This document shows, one piece after another, positions 22,801 to 31,449 of a stretch of 51,025 nt of DNA. The notes under the pieces were generated by a model, which did not search any database, was not told the origin of the DNA, and saw nothing but the letters and a program-made list of their open reading frames with translations. The stretch comes from Chitinophaga pinensis (GTDB taxonomy: Bacteria > Bacteroidota > Bacteroidia > NS11-12g > UBA955). The translations under genes were made by a program, and so were the position numbers. The stretch covers positions 1-51,025 of the forward strand of contig CAMBFD010000008.1 in NCBI GenBank assembly GCA_945865625.1. The letters run 5' to 3'. Every line of letters starts with the position of its first letter. Positions within the stretch are counted from its first letter, which is position 1.

Positions 22801-23960
22801 CACAAGACTTTGAACCAGAATATGTTACCATTTCGGCCGACAATAAAACTGGATGGGTTTCACTTCAAGAAAACAACGCGATCGCTGTTATTGATTTCAC
22901 AACGAAGAAAGCAACAAATATTTGGGCCCTTGGAACCAAAGAATTTAAAACATTTGGTAGCGGTTTCGATGCAAGTGATAAAAGTGGTTCTGTTTTAATT
23001 TCTAATTGGAATGTTAAAGCGTTTACAACTCCTGACCAAATTGCAAATTACTCTGTGAACAACAAAAATTATTTGGTTACGGCGAACGAAGGAGATGAAA
23101 AAGAATATACTCCTTTGAACGAAAGAACAACAGTAAGTGCTGTTACACTTGATTCAAGTAGTTTCCCGAATCGCAAGATGCTAAAAGAAGACCATTCATT
23201 GGGTAGACTCAGAATTACCAACTTACATGGCGATAATGATGGCGATGGCGATTATGATGAACTTTACATGGTTGGCCCACGTTCTTTTTCAATCTATGAT
23301 TTAACAAACAACTCTATGGTATTCAATAGCGGTGACGCATTTGAATTAATTACCTCACAAAACACAACTTTTGGCAAACTATTCAATGCAGACAATGAAG
23401 CATCAAATACTTTAAAAGCAAGAAGTAGATCTAAAGGACCAGAACCAGAGGGTGTTACAGTATCAACAATTGGCGACAAAACATATGCATTCATTACTTT
23501 AGAACGAATTGGTGGTGTAATGGTTTATGACGTTACAAATCCATCAACGCCAATTTATGTTGATTATAAAAACACACGTAATGCAACTGCTTTTGGAGGA
23601 GATAACGGTCCTGAAGGCATCATTTATATCCAACCAAGTCACAGTCCTACTGGCAAACCAATGATTATTGTTTCGAACGAAATCAGCGGAACTATATCCT
23701 TATTTGAGGTAACCAACAATGTTCCTTCTGCAGTAGATGAACTTCAAAATGCGTCTAATAGCTTTAGTGCTTATCCAAATCCATCACAAGGATTAATCAA
23801 TACCACTAAATTTGGAAACTTTACCATTTTTAATGGTTTGGGACAAGTAATGATGAAAGCTAACAACACCAATAAATTAGATATTTCATCACTTCCAGCT
23901 GGAATGTATTTCATCCAAAACGAAATGAAACAAACGCACAAAATCATCCTTCAAAAATAA
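19881..23960 (+). CDS. Large secreted T9SS cargo protein with choice-of-anchor I beta-propeller
   Basis: 1359 residues. A signal peptide (1-23) is followed by a lamin-tail-like domain (about 25-160, ISEVFVNPTGTDSCKEFVEL). Next come an SbsA/Big_5-like Ig domain (about 250-360, starting DTTAPVASFVPQNND), a second lamin-tail-like segment (about 370-560), another Ig-like segment and a Calx-beta-like domain (about 670-780). A choice-of-anchor I propeller occupies about 785-1285, with EPEGV and a DNDGDGDYDE-type acidic loop. The last 70 residues are a type IX secretion type A sorting domain (YPNPSQG..., ending KIILQK). It is probably surface-bound or released; a role in adhesion or phosphate-ester metabolism is only guessed from the domains. 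A terminator follows. Confidence 0.85.
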   Translation: MKKHLKLLLILCLGLLAQGKLTAQNPGLVISEVFVNPTGTDSCKEFVELVATTAINFSNTPYTVIVANNGTATVRGWKEGKAITYAFEINSGSVKSGDIVYVGGSCMKINGLKIKTINNMTTAGDGGIGNINSSGVFGNGGTSADAVAVFAKSVSTIDSTSVPVDAIFYGTAFGTAINAAGAAGYQLPVNDLYNGGKLSSTSYFTGDPGANYIVATGKFNTVSNSFKTARTHTVTSTTASDGTTSITFEGAADTTAPVASFVPQNNDTAVFSNASLKISFSEKAFLPGSVALNQTNIDTCVFLRLATGTNVSFDASVSNNVITLTPTIELSKNTAYTFGIISGKLADSIGNKITTNLSVNFKTLPEQTAFKPADISVIAYRMNALTTDDEFDFVTFVDILPFTRIQFTDAKFTTNSLAQCSGGLTWIAPSTGVAAGSIVQIKNDLPSTNIGTVTGAKFGLSSGGDQVIVYTGTNTNPNYITAFSSNNWLTSNTLCSGSTSMLPSTLSNAVNAIQHSGTKGNVSGNTANAYYTGPTTGTVAQLKLLIHDTANWNGSASGTAAQTFPNWIFPGSPTVVKAEVLSAKSIRVIFSRDMDSASVTSLSSYTGISGLNSISVTKNGSLADSVTLNYSTAFQNNTAYSLTVSNVTDKENRKLFTPFIYNFNFNTSITFDTRFVTVTEGTKTISVNLSVKFPSSGSFTIDAMPNSWNTASSNDINLSSSSYNFDETTSKITVTLNITDDTEAEQDEYFVIGIKNINGFTVTGNDFFTVYIKDNDRLAPIPSKSIELNYLNSYDPNPAAGSTCEISAYDSASKRLFMTSAIQKRMDIADISNPLSIQLIKSIDMAPYGGITSIAIKNGLVAVSSPDSIEQNPGKVIFFNTNGDFVSKVTVGALPDHVGFSPNGKFVVTADEGQPNLSYSNDPEGSVTMIDISNGAQNLTQSNVTVIDFKSFNSNESTLLASGVRKLFKASTLSQDFEPEYVTISADNKTGWVSLQENNAIAVIDFTTKKATNIWALGTKEFKTFGSGFDASDKSGSVLISNWNVKAFTTPDQIANYSVNNKNYLVTANEGDEKEYTPLNERTTVSAVTLDSSSFPNRKMLKEDHSLGRLRITNLHGDNDGDGDYDELYMVGPRSFSIYDLTNNSMVFNSGDAFELITSQNTTFGKLFNADNEASNTLKARSRSKGPEPEGVTVSTIGDKTYAFITLERIGGVMVYDVTNPSTPIYVDYKNTRNATAFGGDNGPEGIIYIQPSHSPTGKPMIIVSNEISGTISLFEVTNNVPSAVDELQNASNSFSAYPNPSQGLINTTKFGNFTIFNGLGQVMMKANNTNKLDISSLPAGMYFIQNEMKQTHKIILQK

Positions 23961-23984
23961 TTTCACTTCTATTTTTTAAATAGT

Positions 23985-24021
23985 TAAAAAAAGGAGCTTC
24001 AAAATGGAGCTCCTTTTTTTT
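23985..24021 (+). terminator. Intrinsic terminator after the T9SS cargo gene
   Basis: AAGGAGCT and AGCTCCTT (23991-23998, 24008-24015) pair, followed by a run of T. Confidence 0.85.
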
Positions 24022-24133
24022 GCGCTTTATGCAAATTAAAAGTAGTCATTTATATTGCTTTATTCTCTCGAAATGATGAAATTATAGTTTGAAAAAACGA
24101 CCTTTGTATTCATGAAATTTTGAAAATGCCGTT

Positions 24134-24700
24134 TTGAACAAGCTCATTATTTTTTCTGCCCCTTCCGGATCTGGTAAAACCACAGTGGTTAAACATCTTT
24201 TAGAAGTGATGTCCTCTAAACTTGCATTTTCTGTAAGCGCAACGACCAGAAGCCCCAGACCCGGAGAAGTTTCTGGACGCGAATACCATTTCTTACAGCT
24301 CGAAAATTTTCAAAATAAAATTCAAAATAATGAATTTTTAGAGTACGAGGAAGTTTACGCAGGCATTCTATACGGAACACTTTGGAGTGAAGTTCAAAAA
24401 ATTTGGGCTGAAGGAAAAGCCGTGGTTTTTGATGTTGATGTAAAAGGTGGCTTGGCTTTAAAACGCCAATTCGGAGAGCAAGCACTTGCTGTATTTCTTA
24501 GACCACCAAGCGTTGAAATCCTATTGGAACGCCTTACCAAAAGAAGTACTGAAGTTGAACATCAATTGCAAGAGCGACTAGCAAAAGCAAACTTTGAATT
24601 GAGCTTTGAAAACCAATATGATGTTGTGGTTGTAAACGATATTCTTGAAGAAACATTTGTCAATTGTGAAAACCTTGTCAACAACTTTCTAAATCAATAA
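24134..24700 (+). CDS. gmk: Guanylate kinase
   Basis: Converts GMP and ATP to GDP and ADP in guanine nucleotide synthesis. 188 residues with the P-loop SAPSGSGKTT at about 8-17, the GMP-binding TRSPRPGEVSGREYHF at about 37-52, and the lid with ERLTKRSTE. The family N terminus MNKLIIFSAPSGSGKTT fits only a TTG start at 24134: the nearby ATG at 24126 opens a frame that stops after three codons. The gene overlaps nadD by one base (TAATG). A GACCTTTG box close to the -7 consensus lies about 25 bases upstream. Confidence 0.95.
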   Translation: MNKLIIFSAPSGSGKTTVVKHLLEVMSSKLAFSVSATTRSPRPGEVSGREYHFLQLENFQNKIQNNEFLEYEEVYAGILYGTLWSEVQKIWAEGKAVVFDVDVKGGLALKRQFGEQALAVFLRPPSVEILLERLTKRSTEVEHQLQERLAKANFELSFENQYDVVVVNDILEETFVNCENLVNNFLNQ

Positions 24701-25305
24701 TGGCTAGAATTGGACTTTATTTTGGATCATTTAACCCAATTCACATTGGGCATATCCAAGTCGCAATTCTCATTTGGGAAAAAGCCAATTTCGATGAAGT
24801 TTGGTTTGTTCCATCACCTTTAAATCCTCACAAAAGTGAGGAAACGCTGATACCTGCTAACATACGCTTAAAATGGGTTCAATTGGCATTACAACACCAA
24901 AATAAAATGAAATGTTGTGATGTCGAATTCACTTTATCAAAACCATCTTATACCTATAAAACAGTCACCCACCTATACCAGCAATTTCCACAACATCAAT
25001 TCGAAATCATCATGGGGGCCGACAATTTACATGGCTTTCACAGCTGGCAACACGCCGAAGAATTGGCTAAAATGTGTCCTTTAAACGTTTATCCTAGACC
25101 CGGTTACCCGAAACCACAAGAACCAATTCCTTTTAATGCAAAATGGTTCGATGCACCGTTGCTCGACATCAGTGCAACTCAAATAAGAGATTTATTGTGG
25201 AACGTTGACTTAACAAACTACAACACCGAAGAGTTACTACAAACCCTTGTCCCTCAAGAAATTATTGAAGATTTAACCTCGTTTTTTCAAACGATAAAGC
25301 CTTAA
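24700..25305 (+). CDS. nadD: Nicotinate-nucleotide adenylyltransferase
   Basis: Adenylates nicotinate mononucleotide in NAD synthesis. 201 residues with the nucleotidyltransferase motif GSFNPIHIGH at 9-18, MGADNLHGFHSWQ in the middle and the C-terminal ISATQIR signature. The start overlaps the stop of gmk, a coupling often seen in Bacteroidota. Its 3' end overlaps the convergent symporter gene by 33 bases. Confidence 0.95.
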   Translation: MARIGLYFGSFNPIHIGHIQVAILIWEKANFDEVWFVPSPLNPHKSEETLIPANIRLKWVQLALQHQNKMKCCDVEFTLSKPSYTYKTVTHLYQQFPQHQFEIIMGADNLHGFHSWQHAEELAKMCPLNVYPRPGYPKPQEPIPFNAKWFDAPLLDISATQIRDLLWNVDLTNYNTEELLQTLVPQEIIEDLTSFFQTIKP

Positions 25306-26181
25306 TCGCATAAGCACCCAGGCCACAAAAAAGGTTACAAAAAATGAAAACAATGCATACACCAATGCAGGCTTCTCCATTGCGCTAACTCCCAATTTCT
25401 GACTGGCAATTAACAATGCCAACGCGGTATTGTGCAATCCCACTTCAACCGAAATGGTAATCCTATTCTTAAATGATAACCCAAACGGCGTGCCAATTAA
25501 ATAGCCGAAAAACATACTTAAAACATTCAACCCTATTACAATTGGGGTCAATTGAACAATATCCATTCTAGTCACTGATGCCCCACCCGATTGAGTGCCT
25601 GCCAAAAATTTAAATGTAAACACCAATAACAACAGCAGTGGGAGTAATATATGAATGACCTTTTGAAATTCTAAAATTCGCTTTCCTAGTCTATACCTTA
25701 GCAACATGCCAATGCCAGCTGGAACAATTGTAATGGCAAAGATTTCAATCATTGTGCTCAAAAATGGCAAATGAACTTCATTTTGAATATCGCTTCCCTT
25801 CATGAAATACCCAATGAAAACATTGATCATTATTGGAATTGAAAACAACGATAAAAAAGCATTTGAAACCGTTAACGACACAGCCAGCGCAACATTTCCT
25901 TTCACAAAATAACTCACCAAATTTGAAGTTATTCCTCCAGGACAAACCGATAGAATCATGGCCCCCACTTTAAGTTCAGGAGCTAAATTGGATTTATAAA
26001 CGAGTAAAAATGCGATTAAAGGCAACAACAACATTTGAGCCGACAATCCAATGGCCAATGGTTTCGGCTGATCAAACAATTGTTTAAAATCTTCTTTCCG
26101 TAAACTAATACCCAAACCAAGCATAATCATGGCCAACACAATGTTCAAGATTAAATTGATATGTTGACCCACTAAATCCAC
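25273..26181 (-). CDS. Bile acid:sodium symporter (BASS) family transporter
   Basis: 302 residues with about nine or ten membrane segments. It begins at a GTG directly after the stop of the upstream LysE-type gene. Family features are the SVCPGGITSNLVSYFVKG segment with its Pro-Gly-Gly motif and SVEVGLHNTALALL, the crossing sodium and substrate sites of the BASS fold. Likely substrates are organic anions such as pantoate, pyruvate or other small acids; bile acid itself is unlikely. It shares a transcript with the LysE-type exporter. Confidence 0.88.
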   Translation of the reverse strand: MDLVGQHINLILNIVLAMIMLGLGISLRKEDFKQLFDQPKPLAIGLSAQMLLLPLIAFLLVYKSNLAPELKVGAMILSVCPGGITSNLVSYFVKGNVALAVSLTVSNAFLSLFSIPIMINVFIGYFMKGSDIQNEVHLPFLSTMIEIFAITIVPAGIGMLLRYRLGKRILEFQKVIHILLPLLLLLVFTFKFLAGTQSGGASVTRMDIVQLTPIVIGLNVLSMFFGYLIGTPFGLSFKNRITISVEVGLHNTALALLIASQKLGVSAMEKPALVYALFSFFVTFFVAWVLMRLRLYRLKKRG

Positions 26182-26844
26182 TTACTTGTAATGCGAAATG
26201 GTTAATTCAAAAATGAGTTTTATAAAATTATACAGGTAATATGCACCCAATCCAGTTAAAATAATTCCAAAATAACGGTTCACGAAAAAGTACATTCTGT
26301 GGCTTAATTTTTTTCCCAAATAATCGCTCAAATATACCTTACCCATGTCAAGTGAAAATACTGTGACTAAGGTCGAAACAATTTGCACCAAAATTGTATA
26401 CCTCCCTTCAACCGAATCGTCGTGTCCAACGCTCATTGCTCCAGTTAAGGTAACCCAAAGTAATATCACAAAAGGATTGAGCAGGTTCATCACAAATCCT
26501 TTTAGTAAATTGGTATTTTTTTCTATGGGGGATTGAAGGTTTTTGATAAATTTCTTATACCCAACTGCAATACCTTTCACACCGATGAAAATAATTCCAA
26601 ACGCAGCGAATCCTGCAAATCCAATTTGAAACTCAGGCATTGTAAAAAATCCAGAAAGACCAAAAAAGCAAGCCAAAGCAACCAATAAATCGCTTAAAAA
26701 TATACCCAAAGCCATGAGTAAACCTGCCATTTTTCCACCTTGAATTCCCACTTTAATTAAAGCAAAAAATGAAGGCCCAAAACTAAGTAGCCCAAGAAGC
26801 AAACCGCTTCCAATTCCTTTTAATATGGCTAAAATCCAAGGCAT
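26182..26844 (-). CDS. LysE family exporter
   Basis: 220 residues with six predicted membrane segments. The N-terminal GLLLGLLSFGPSFFALIKVGIQGG and the VMNLLNPFVILLWVTLTGAMS block are typical of LysE/RhtB translocators for amino acids or related small molecules. It ends one base before the GTG of the BASS transporter, so the two are an operon. Substrate cannot be told from sequence. Confidence 0.85.
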   Translation of the reverse strand: MPWILAILKGIGSGLLLGLLSFGPSFFALIKVGIQGGKMAGLLMALGIFLSDLLVALACFFGLSGFFTMPEFQIGFAGFAAFGIIFIGVKGIAVGYKKFIKNLQSPIEKNTNLLKGFVMNLLNPFVILLWVTLTGAMSVGHDDSVEGRYTILVQIVSTLVTVFSLDMGKVYLSDYLGKKLSHRMYFFVNRYFGIILTGLGAYYLYNFIKLIFELTISHYK

Positions 26845-26920
26845 GGTATTGCAAAATAAGGCCTATTCCTTAGAAGTCCAAGGATTTTAGACACACAACA
26901 AAAAATACATCAGTAAATCT

Positions 26921-27724
26921 TTAATTTCTAACTAAAATTTGGAGTTCTTGCAGAAAATCTCCATAGATCGCTTCACTAGAAGCTACAATTTCATTTTTAA
27001 AAATCACTTCGCCTTGTTTCGAAAAATCAGACACTATGCCTCCGGCCTCTTCAACAAGTAGGATTCCTGCGGCTATGTCCCAAGGACTTAAATTCATTTC
27101 AAAGAAAGCATCGAAACGTCCACAAGCTGTGTACGCCAAATCAATTGCGGCAGAACCCATTCGTCTCAAACCATGTGTTGATTTCATTAAATGACTTAAC
27201 ACAACCAGATATTGATCCACTTTTTCAAATTGATAATAGGGAAATCCAGTTGCAATTAAAGTGTCTTTTAGTTGTTCATTTTGAGCCACATAAATTCTAT
27301 CTCCATTTAAATATGACCCTTGATTTTTTAGGGCAGTGAATGATTCATTTAAAGCAGGGCAATAAACAACCCCTAAAATGGGTGTTCCATGATTTAACAA
27401 TGCAATGCTAATGCTAAACACAGGCAATCCATGAAGAAAGTTTGTAGTGCCATCGAGCGGATCAATGATCCAAGTAAATTCTGTAATTGTTCGATTATTT
27501 GGGGCTTTTTCTTCCCCTATAAACGTTGAATCCGGTAAAATTTCAGACAATGAATCAACCAATTTCTGCTCACTTTGCTGATCCACAAAACTCACAAGCT
27601 GGTTGAGTCCCTTGTCTTCAATTGAGTCTTGCTTAACTTTATTCCAATGCAAAAGTTGAAACTCACCAACCTTTTTGGCAATGGCCTCAACTTTTGCAAG
27701 AAATTCTGTATTGATCTCAGTCAT
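26921..27724 (-). CDS. Inositol monophosphatase family protein
   Basis: 267 residues. Metal-binding motifs are visible: GEE in STFIGEEKA (about 70), DPLDGTTNF (about 89-97) and WDIAAGILLVEEAGG (about 215). These place it in the Mg-dependent, Li-sensitive phosphatase family (SuhB/CysQ-like). Whether it acts on inositol phosphate or on 3'-phosphoadenosine phosphate is not clear. It lies 12 bases downstream of the bacilliredoxin gene. Confidence 0.92.
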   Translation of the reverse strand: MTEINTEFLAKVEAIAKKVGEFQLLHWNKVKQDSIEDKGLNQLVSFVDQQSEQKLVDSLSEILPDSTFIGEEKAPNNRTITEFTWIIDPLDGTTNFLHGLPVFSISIALLNHGTPILGVVYCPALNESFTALKNQGSYLNGDRIYVAQNEQLKDTLIATGFPYYQFEKVDQYLVVLSHLMKSTHGLRRMGSAAIDLAYTACGRFDAFFEMNLSPWDIAAGILLVEEAGGIVSDFSKQGEVIFKNEIVASSEAIYGDFLQELQILVRN

Positions 27725-27736
27725 TCACTGAGAAAA

Positions 27737-28153
27737 TTAACAATGTTGCAGGTAAGCCCCCATGAGATTGTCGGCAACCATATCGGCTGTTCTTCCTTCA
27801 ATCATATGACGCTCAACCATATGCACAACTTGGCCGTTTTTAAATAAAGCAACAGCAGGAGAAGACGGTGGAAAAGGCAACATGAACTCACGCGCTTTCG
27901 AAACTGCATCTAAATCTTGACCAGCAAAAACCGTCAAAAGTTTTGCAGGTTTTTTATCGCCAATTAAACTTTTTAAGATTCCTGGACGTGCACTTCCTGC
28001 AGCACAACCACACACAGAATTGATGACAACCAAAGTGGTATCATCGTTTCCATTCATTGCATTTTCTACTTCTTCTGCAGATTTCAACTCTGTAAACCCT
28101 TTACTGGTTAACTCTGCACGCATTGGCGCGACTAACATTTCTGGATATGGCAT
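27737..28153 (-). CDS. BrxA/BrxB family bacilliredoxin
   Basis: 138 residues of a thioredoxin-like fold. The active site is Cys48-Gly49-Cys50 in NSVCGCAAG, followed by the family blocks ARPGILKSL and [15 protein letters not shown]. In Firmicutes such proteins remove bacillithiol from oxidised proteins. A TAATTTTG promoter box lies about 23 bases before the start (28177-28184, minus strand). Confidence 0.92.
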   Translation of the reverse strand: MPYPEMLVAPMRAELTSKGFTELKSAEEVENAMNGNDDTTLVVINSVCGCAAGSARPGILKSLIGDKKPAKLLTVFAGQDLDAVSKAREFMLPFPPSSPAVALFKNGQVVHMVERHMIEGRTADMVADNLMGAYLQHC

Positions 28154-28209
28154 AAATTTTGTTATTTAGAATACTTCAAAATTACAAAATTCCCTCGAGA
28201 TAATAAAGT

Positions 28210-29475
28210 TTATACCCGATCTCCCCCAACAAAAACAGAATCAACGTGGTTCTGACCAAAGAAGTAAGGAATTCCTTTCACGGCATCTACTGTTTTTGTA
28301 GTGAAAAAATCGGCCCGCATGCCAACTGCCAAGCTCCCAACTTCCCCTTCCAACCGCAAAGCGCGTGCGGCATTGCATGTAACGGCGTGAAAGGCCTCTA
28401 CAGGCATCATTTTCATTTGTGTGCATGCCAGTGCCCAGATTGTTTGAATGGAACAAATAGGACTTGAACCAGGATTAAAATCGGTGGCTAAAGCAACGGG
28501 CAGACCATTTCCAATTAAATTGCGAATTGGAGCATACGGAATCCCTAAAAAGTAGGACGTTCCCGGCAAAGCAACAGGCATTGTCCCTCCATAATTTTGA
28601 GAAAATCCTTTTTGCAAAGCGGCGATTTCATTTTCTTCACAGTGTTCGAGGTGATCGGCACTCCAAGCTCTATGTTCCACGGCGATTTGAACCCCACCCG
28701 TGAGTCCCAATTCATTGGCATGAATCTTAGCAGGAATGCCTTTTTCAGCTGCCGCAGTCAAAATTACAGACGTTTGTTCCACGCTAAAAAATCCTTTGTC
28801 ACAAAATACATCAATGTGGTCCGCCAATTTCTCGGCAATTACAATGGGTAACATTTCATTTAGCACCAAATCGATATATCCTTGTTGGTTATTTTTATAT
28901 TCTGTTGGGAACGCATGTGCCCCTAAGAACGTAGATTTAATGGTACATTTAAAGTTTTCTTTCAGCCTTTTCACAACCCTTAAAATTTTAATTTCGGCCT
29001 CAACGGTGAGTCCATACCCACTTTTAATTTCAATGGTTGTAGTTCCATGAGCCATCATGAGCGCCACCCTTTTGGAGGCTTGTTCATACAAATCATTTTC
29101 CGACATGGCTTGAAGCTTTTTAGCAGAATTTAAAATTCCACCACCATTTTCAGCAATCTCTTCATAGGTTGCCCCTTGGATTCTCATTGCAAATTCTTCG
29201 TGCCTTGGGGCAGCAAAAACAATGTGCGTATGACTGTCTACAAACCCTGGCAGCACCTCCAATCCATCCAAATTAATCAATTCATTTGATTGGTTTTTTA
29301 AGTCTTCTATTTCTTTTTCTGAGGGACATTGACCCATTTGAATGATTGTTTCGTTTTCAACAAGCATCCAAGCATTTTCAAGAGTATTTAACTGTTGCAT
29401 TTCGAGACCTTTTTTAAAAGTTCCGCGCTCATTTGCACCATAAAGTTTCGATATGTTGTAAAACAGTTTTTTCAT
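28210..29475 (-). CDS. hutI: Imidazolonepropionase
   Basis: Third step of histidine degradation: hydrolyses imidazolone propionate to formiminoglutamate. 421 residues of the amidohydrolase fold with the metal motif SHTHIVF (His82, His84), FAMRIQGATYEEIAENGGGI, the EIKSGYGLT block and IHANELGLTGG. No other hut genes are in the window, so the pathway must be completed elsewhere. Confidence 0.93.
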   Translation of the reverse strand: MKKLFYNISKLYGANERGTFKKGLEMQQLNTLENAWMLVENETIIQMGQCPSEKEIEDLKNQSNELINLDGLEVLPGFVDSHTHIVFAAPRHEEFAMRIQGATYEEIAENGGGILNSAKKLQAMSENDLYEQASKRVALMMAHGTTTIEIKSGYGLTVEAEIKILRVVKRLKENFKCTIKSTFLGAHAFPTEYKNNQQGYIDLVLNEMLPIVIAEKLADHIDVFCDKGFFSVEQTSVILTAAAEKGIPAKIHANELGLTGGVQIAVEHRAWSADHLEHCEENEIAALQKGFSQNYGGTMPVALPGTSYFLGIPYAPIRNLIGNGLPVALATDFNPGSSPICSIQTIWALACTQMKMMPVEAFHAVTCNAARALRLEGEVGSLAVGMRADFFTTKTVDAVKGIPYFFGQNHVDSVFVGGDRV

Positions 29476-29575
29476 CCTTCACAAAAAAACAACATGTCTA
29501 TCAATGAAACCTAATTTTTAAAAGATATTTTGTTATTTACAGTCACATTTCTGAAACTTTACAAAAATATTGACC

Positions 29576-30097
29576 ATGAAACTCATAGACCAACTGAAAA
29601 CTCCAATTCAAAAGAAAGACACTACGTTTATTGCCCCAAACGCTACGGCTATTGGCAATGTAGTTTTAGGTGAAGAAACAAGTGTTTGGTTTGGTGCTGT
29701 TTTAAGGGGCGATACCGATTTAATTTCCGTTGGCGATAGAACCAACATTCAAGACAATGCAGTGATACATGCCGACCCAGGTTCGCCCTGTATGATTGCA
29801 AACGATTGTGTAATTGGGCATTCAGCCATTGTTCACGGAGCTAAATTAAGCCACCATGTTTTGGTGGGTATGCATGCTACCGTTTTAAACGACGTAGAAA
29901 TTGGTGAATATTCGATTATTGGCGCAAATGCCATGGTACCACAAGGAATGAAAATTCCACCATATTCAATGGTTTTAGGGATTCCTGCAAAAATAGTCAA
30001 ATCCTTAGGTCCTGAAATTGAGGCAAAAATCACTGAAAACGTTCAAGAATACGTTGAGCGTGCAAAGGTTTATATGCAATTTTATTCTGAAAAATAA
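29576..30097 (+). CDS. Gamma carbonic anhydrase family protein
   Basis: About 173 residues of left-handed beta-helix built from hexapeptide repeats (VVLGEETSVWFGAVLRGD). The family histidines are in HADPGSP, GHSAIVHGA and VGMHATV, and the end IPPYSMVLGIPAKIVKSLG is typical. The start at 29576 (ATG) is preferred to an in-frame TTG two codons earlier. The metal ligands look complete, so activity is possible, but many relatives are inactive. Confidence 0.9.
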   Translation: MKLIDQLKTPIQKKDTTFIAPNATAIGNVVLGEETSVWFGAVLRGDTDLISVGDRTNIQDNAVIHADPGSPCMIANDCVIGHSAIVHGAKLSHHVLVGMHATVLNDVEIGEYSIIGANAMVPQGMKIPPYSMVLGIPAKIVKSLGPEIEAKITENVQEYVERAKVYMQFYSEK

Positions 30098-30150
30098 GCA
30101 CATCATTGCCTTATTTCGGCTTGATTTTCGTATAATTGTATGAAATCAGT

Positions 30151-31107
30151 ATGCCACGTACCAAATATTTTTTCAATCCTAAAAGCTTAAGCTTTGAAAA
30201 AGTATCCGATCACCGCGGATATATGCGTTGGCGTATTATTGGTCTTTCGGCACTCATTATTGTGTCTGTCATTTCGTTGTCCCTCCTCTTTAGTCGATTC
30301 ATGAAAACACCAATGGAACTTTCCATTCAAAAGGAAAACTCGTTGATTCAAAGGGAATTAGATCAGATGGAGCGACAAACAATTGATTTAGAAAATCAAC
30401 TAAATGAATTAAGCAATAGAGACATTGAAATATACCGTGCAATGTATGGCGTAGCACCTCCAAAACCCATCAATTACAAAGGTTCAGACTATTCTGAACT
30501 TCTCAAAATGTCGCACGGTAAATTAGTAAATCGTTTGCGTGTAAAAATGGATCAAATGGATCAATTAGCCAAACAGCAAGAAGCTTCATACAAAACCTTA
30601 GAAAAACTCATTAGCAAACGAGAGGAAATGGTAAACTCCATTCCGGCAATTATGCCCGTTGCAAACAAAGAACTTCGCCGAATGGCAAGTGGATTTGGAT
30701 ACCGTATGGATCCATTCTATCATACATCTTCTTTTCACGCCGGCATGGACTTTACCGCCGATGTTGGAACCGAAGTGTATGCCACAGGCAATGGAGTTGT
30801 TACCGAAGTTAAAAACGACGGTTGGGGCTATGGAAATAATATCATTGTAAACCATGGTTTTGGGTATACTTCGCTTTACGGTCATTTAAGCCGTTTTGCT
30901 GTAAAACCTGGAACTAAAGTTAAAAGAGGACAACTCATCGGCTATGTCGGAAGTACCGGAAGATCAACAGGTCCTCATTTACATTATGAAGTGAGAAAAA
31001 ACAATAACCCTCTAAATCCAGCTTTCTTTTATAGAAACGATTTATCGGATATCGAATACCAAAAAATGTTAGAAATGTCGCAACGTGAAGCGAATCGATT
31101 TGACTAA
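30151..31107 (+). CDS. M23 family metallopeptidase
   Basis: Zinc endopeptidase acting on peptidoglycan cross-links. 318 residues from the ATG that gives MPRTKYFFNPKSLSFEKV, the usual start of the Bacteroidota family; an in-frame TTG five codons earlier is not used. There is a membrane anchor at about 30-50, a coiled region to about 155 and a LytM domain. The zinc motif is HAGMDF with a following HLHYE (SSTGPHLHYEV-type end). It is followed seven bases on by a MerR-type regulator. Confidence 0.92.
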   Translation: MPRTKYFFNPKSLSFEKVSDHRGYMRWRIIGLSALIIVSVISLSLLFSRFMKTPMELSIQKENSLIQRELDQMERQTIDLENQLNELSNRDIEIYRAMYGVAPPKPINYKGSDYSELLKMSHGKLVNRLRVKMDQMDQLAKQQEASYKTLEKLISKREEMVNSIPAIMPVANKELRRMASGFGYRMDPFYHTSSFHAGMDFTADVGTEVYATGNGVVTEVKNDGWGYGNNIIVNHGFGYTSLYGHLSRFAVKPGTKVKRGQLIGYVGSTGRSTGPHLHYEVRKNNNPLNPAFFYRNDLSDIEYQKMLEMSQREANRFD

Positions 31108-31113
31108 AAAATT

Positions 31114-31449
31114 ATGAGCGAACTAGAAACCATTACAAAAAAGTACTTTAAAATTGGCGAAGCATCCGAAATTATTGGAGTGCCTGCATCAACCTTGAGA
31201 TTCTGGGAAAAGAATTTCCCTCAAATTAAGCCTATGAAAAATAAAAAAGGCGACAGAATTTACTCAACTAAGGACATTGAAATTTTGAAGGAAATTCATT
31301 ATCTTTCTCATAACAAGGGAGTAAGATTAGCAAACGTATCTAAAAAAGTGAGCCGGAACGCAGTGCAGACCGATGCTCGCGTGTTTTTGATTCAACAATT
31401 AAGAGACTTCAAAGAAAAACTTTTAAAACTTAAAGAACAGCTGGAATGA
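31114..31449 (+). CDS. MerR family transcriptional regulator
   Basis: 111 residues with the MerR winged helix: YFKIGEASEIIGVPASTLRFWEKNFP (helix-turn-helix, about 10-35), RIYSTKDIEILKEIHYL and a short coiled C terminus. No ligand-binding domain or cysteines for metal sensing are present. It sits between the M23 peptidase and a membrane protein gene that it overlaps by four bases (ATGA), so it is in an operon with them. Confidence 0.9.
   Translation: MSELETITKKYFKIGEASEIIGVPASTLRFWEKNFPQIKPMKNKKGDRIYSTKDIEILKEIHYLSHNKGVRLANVSKKVSRNAVQTDARVFLIQQLRDFKEKLLKLKEQLE

Noticed and set aside
28210-29475. A histidine utilisation operon around hutI
   Set aside because: Neighbours are a bacilliredoxin and a carbonic anhydrase-like gene; no other hut gene is present.
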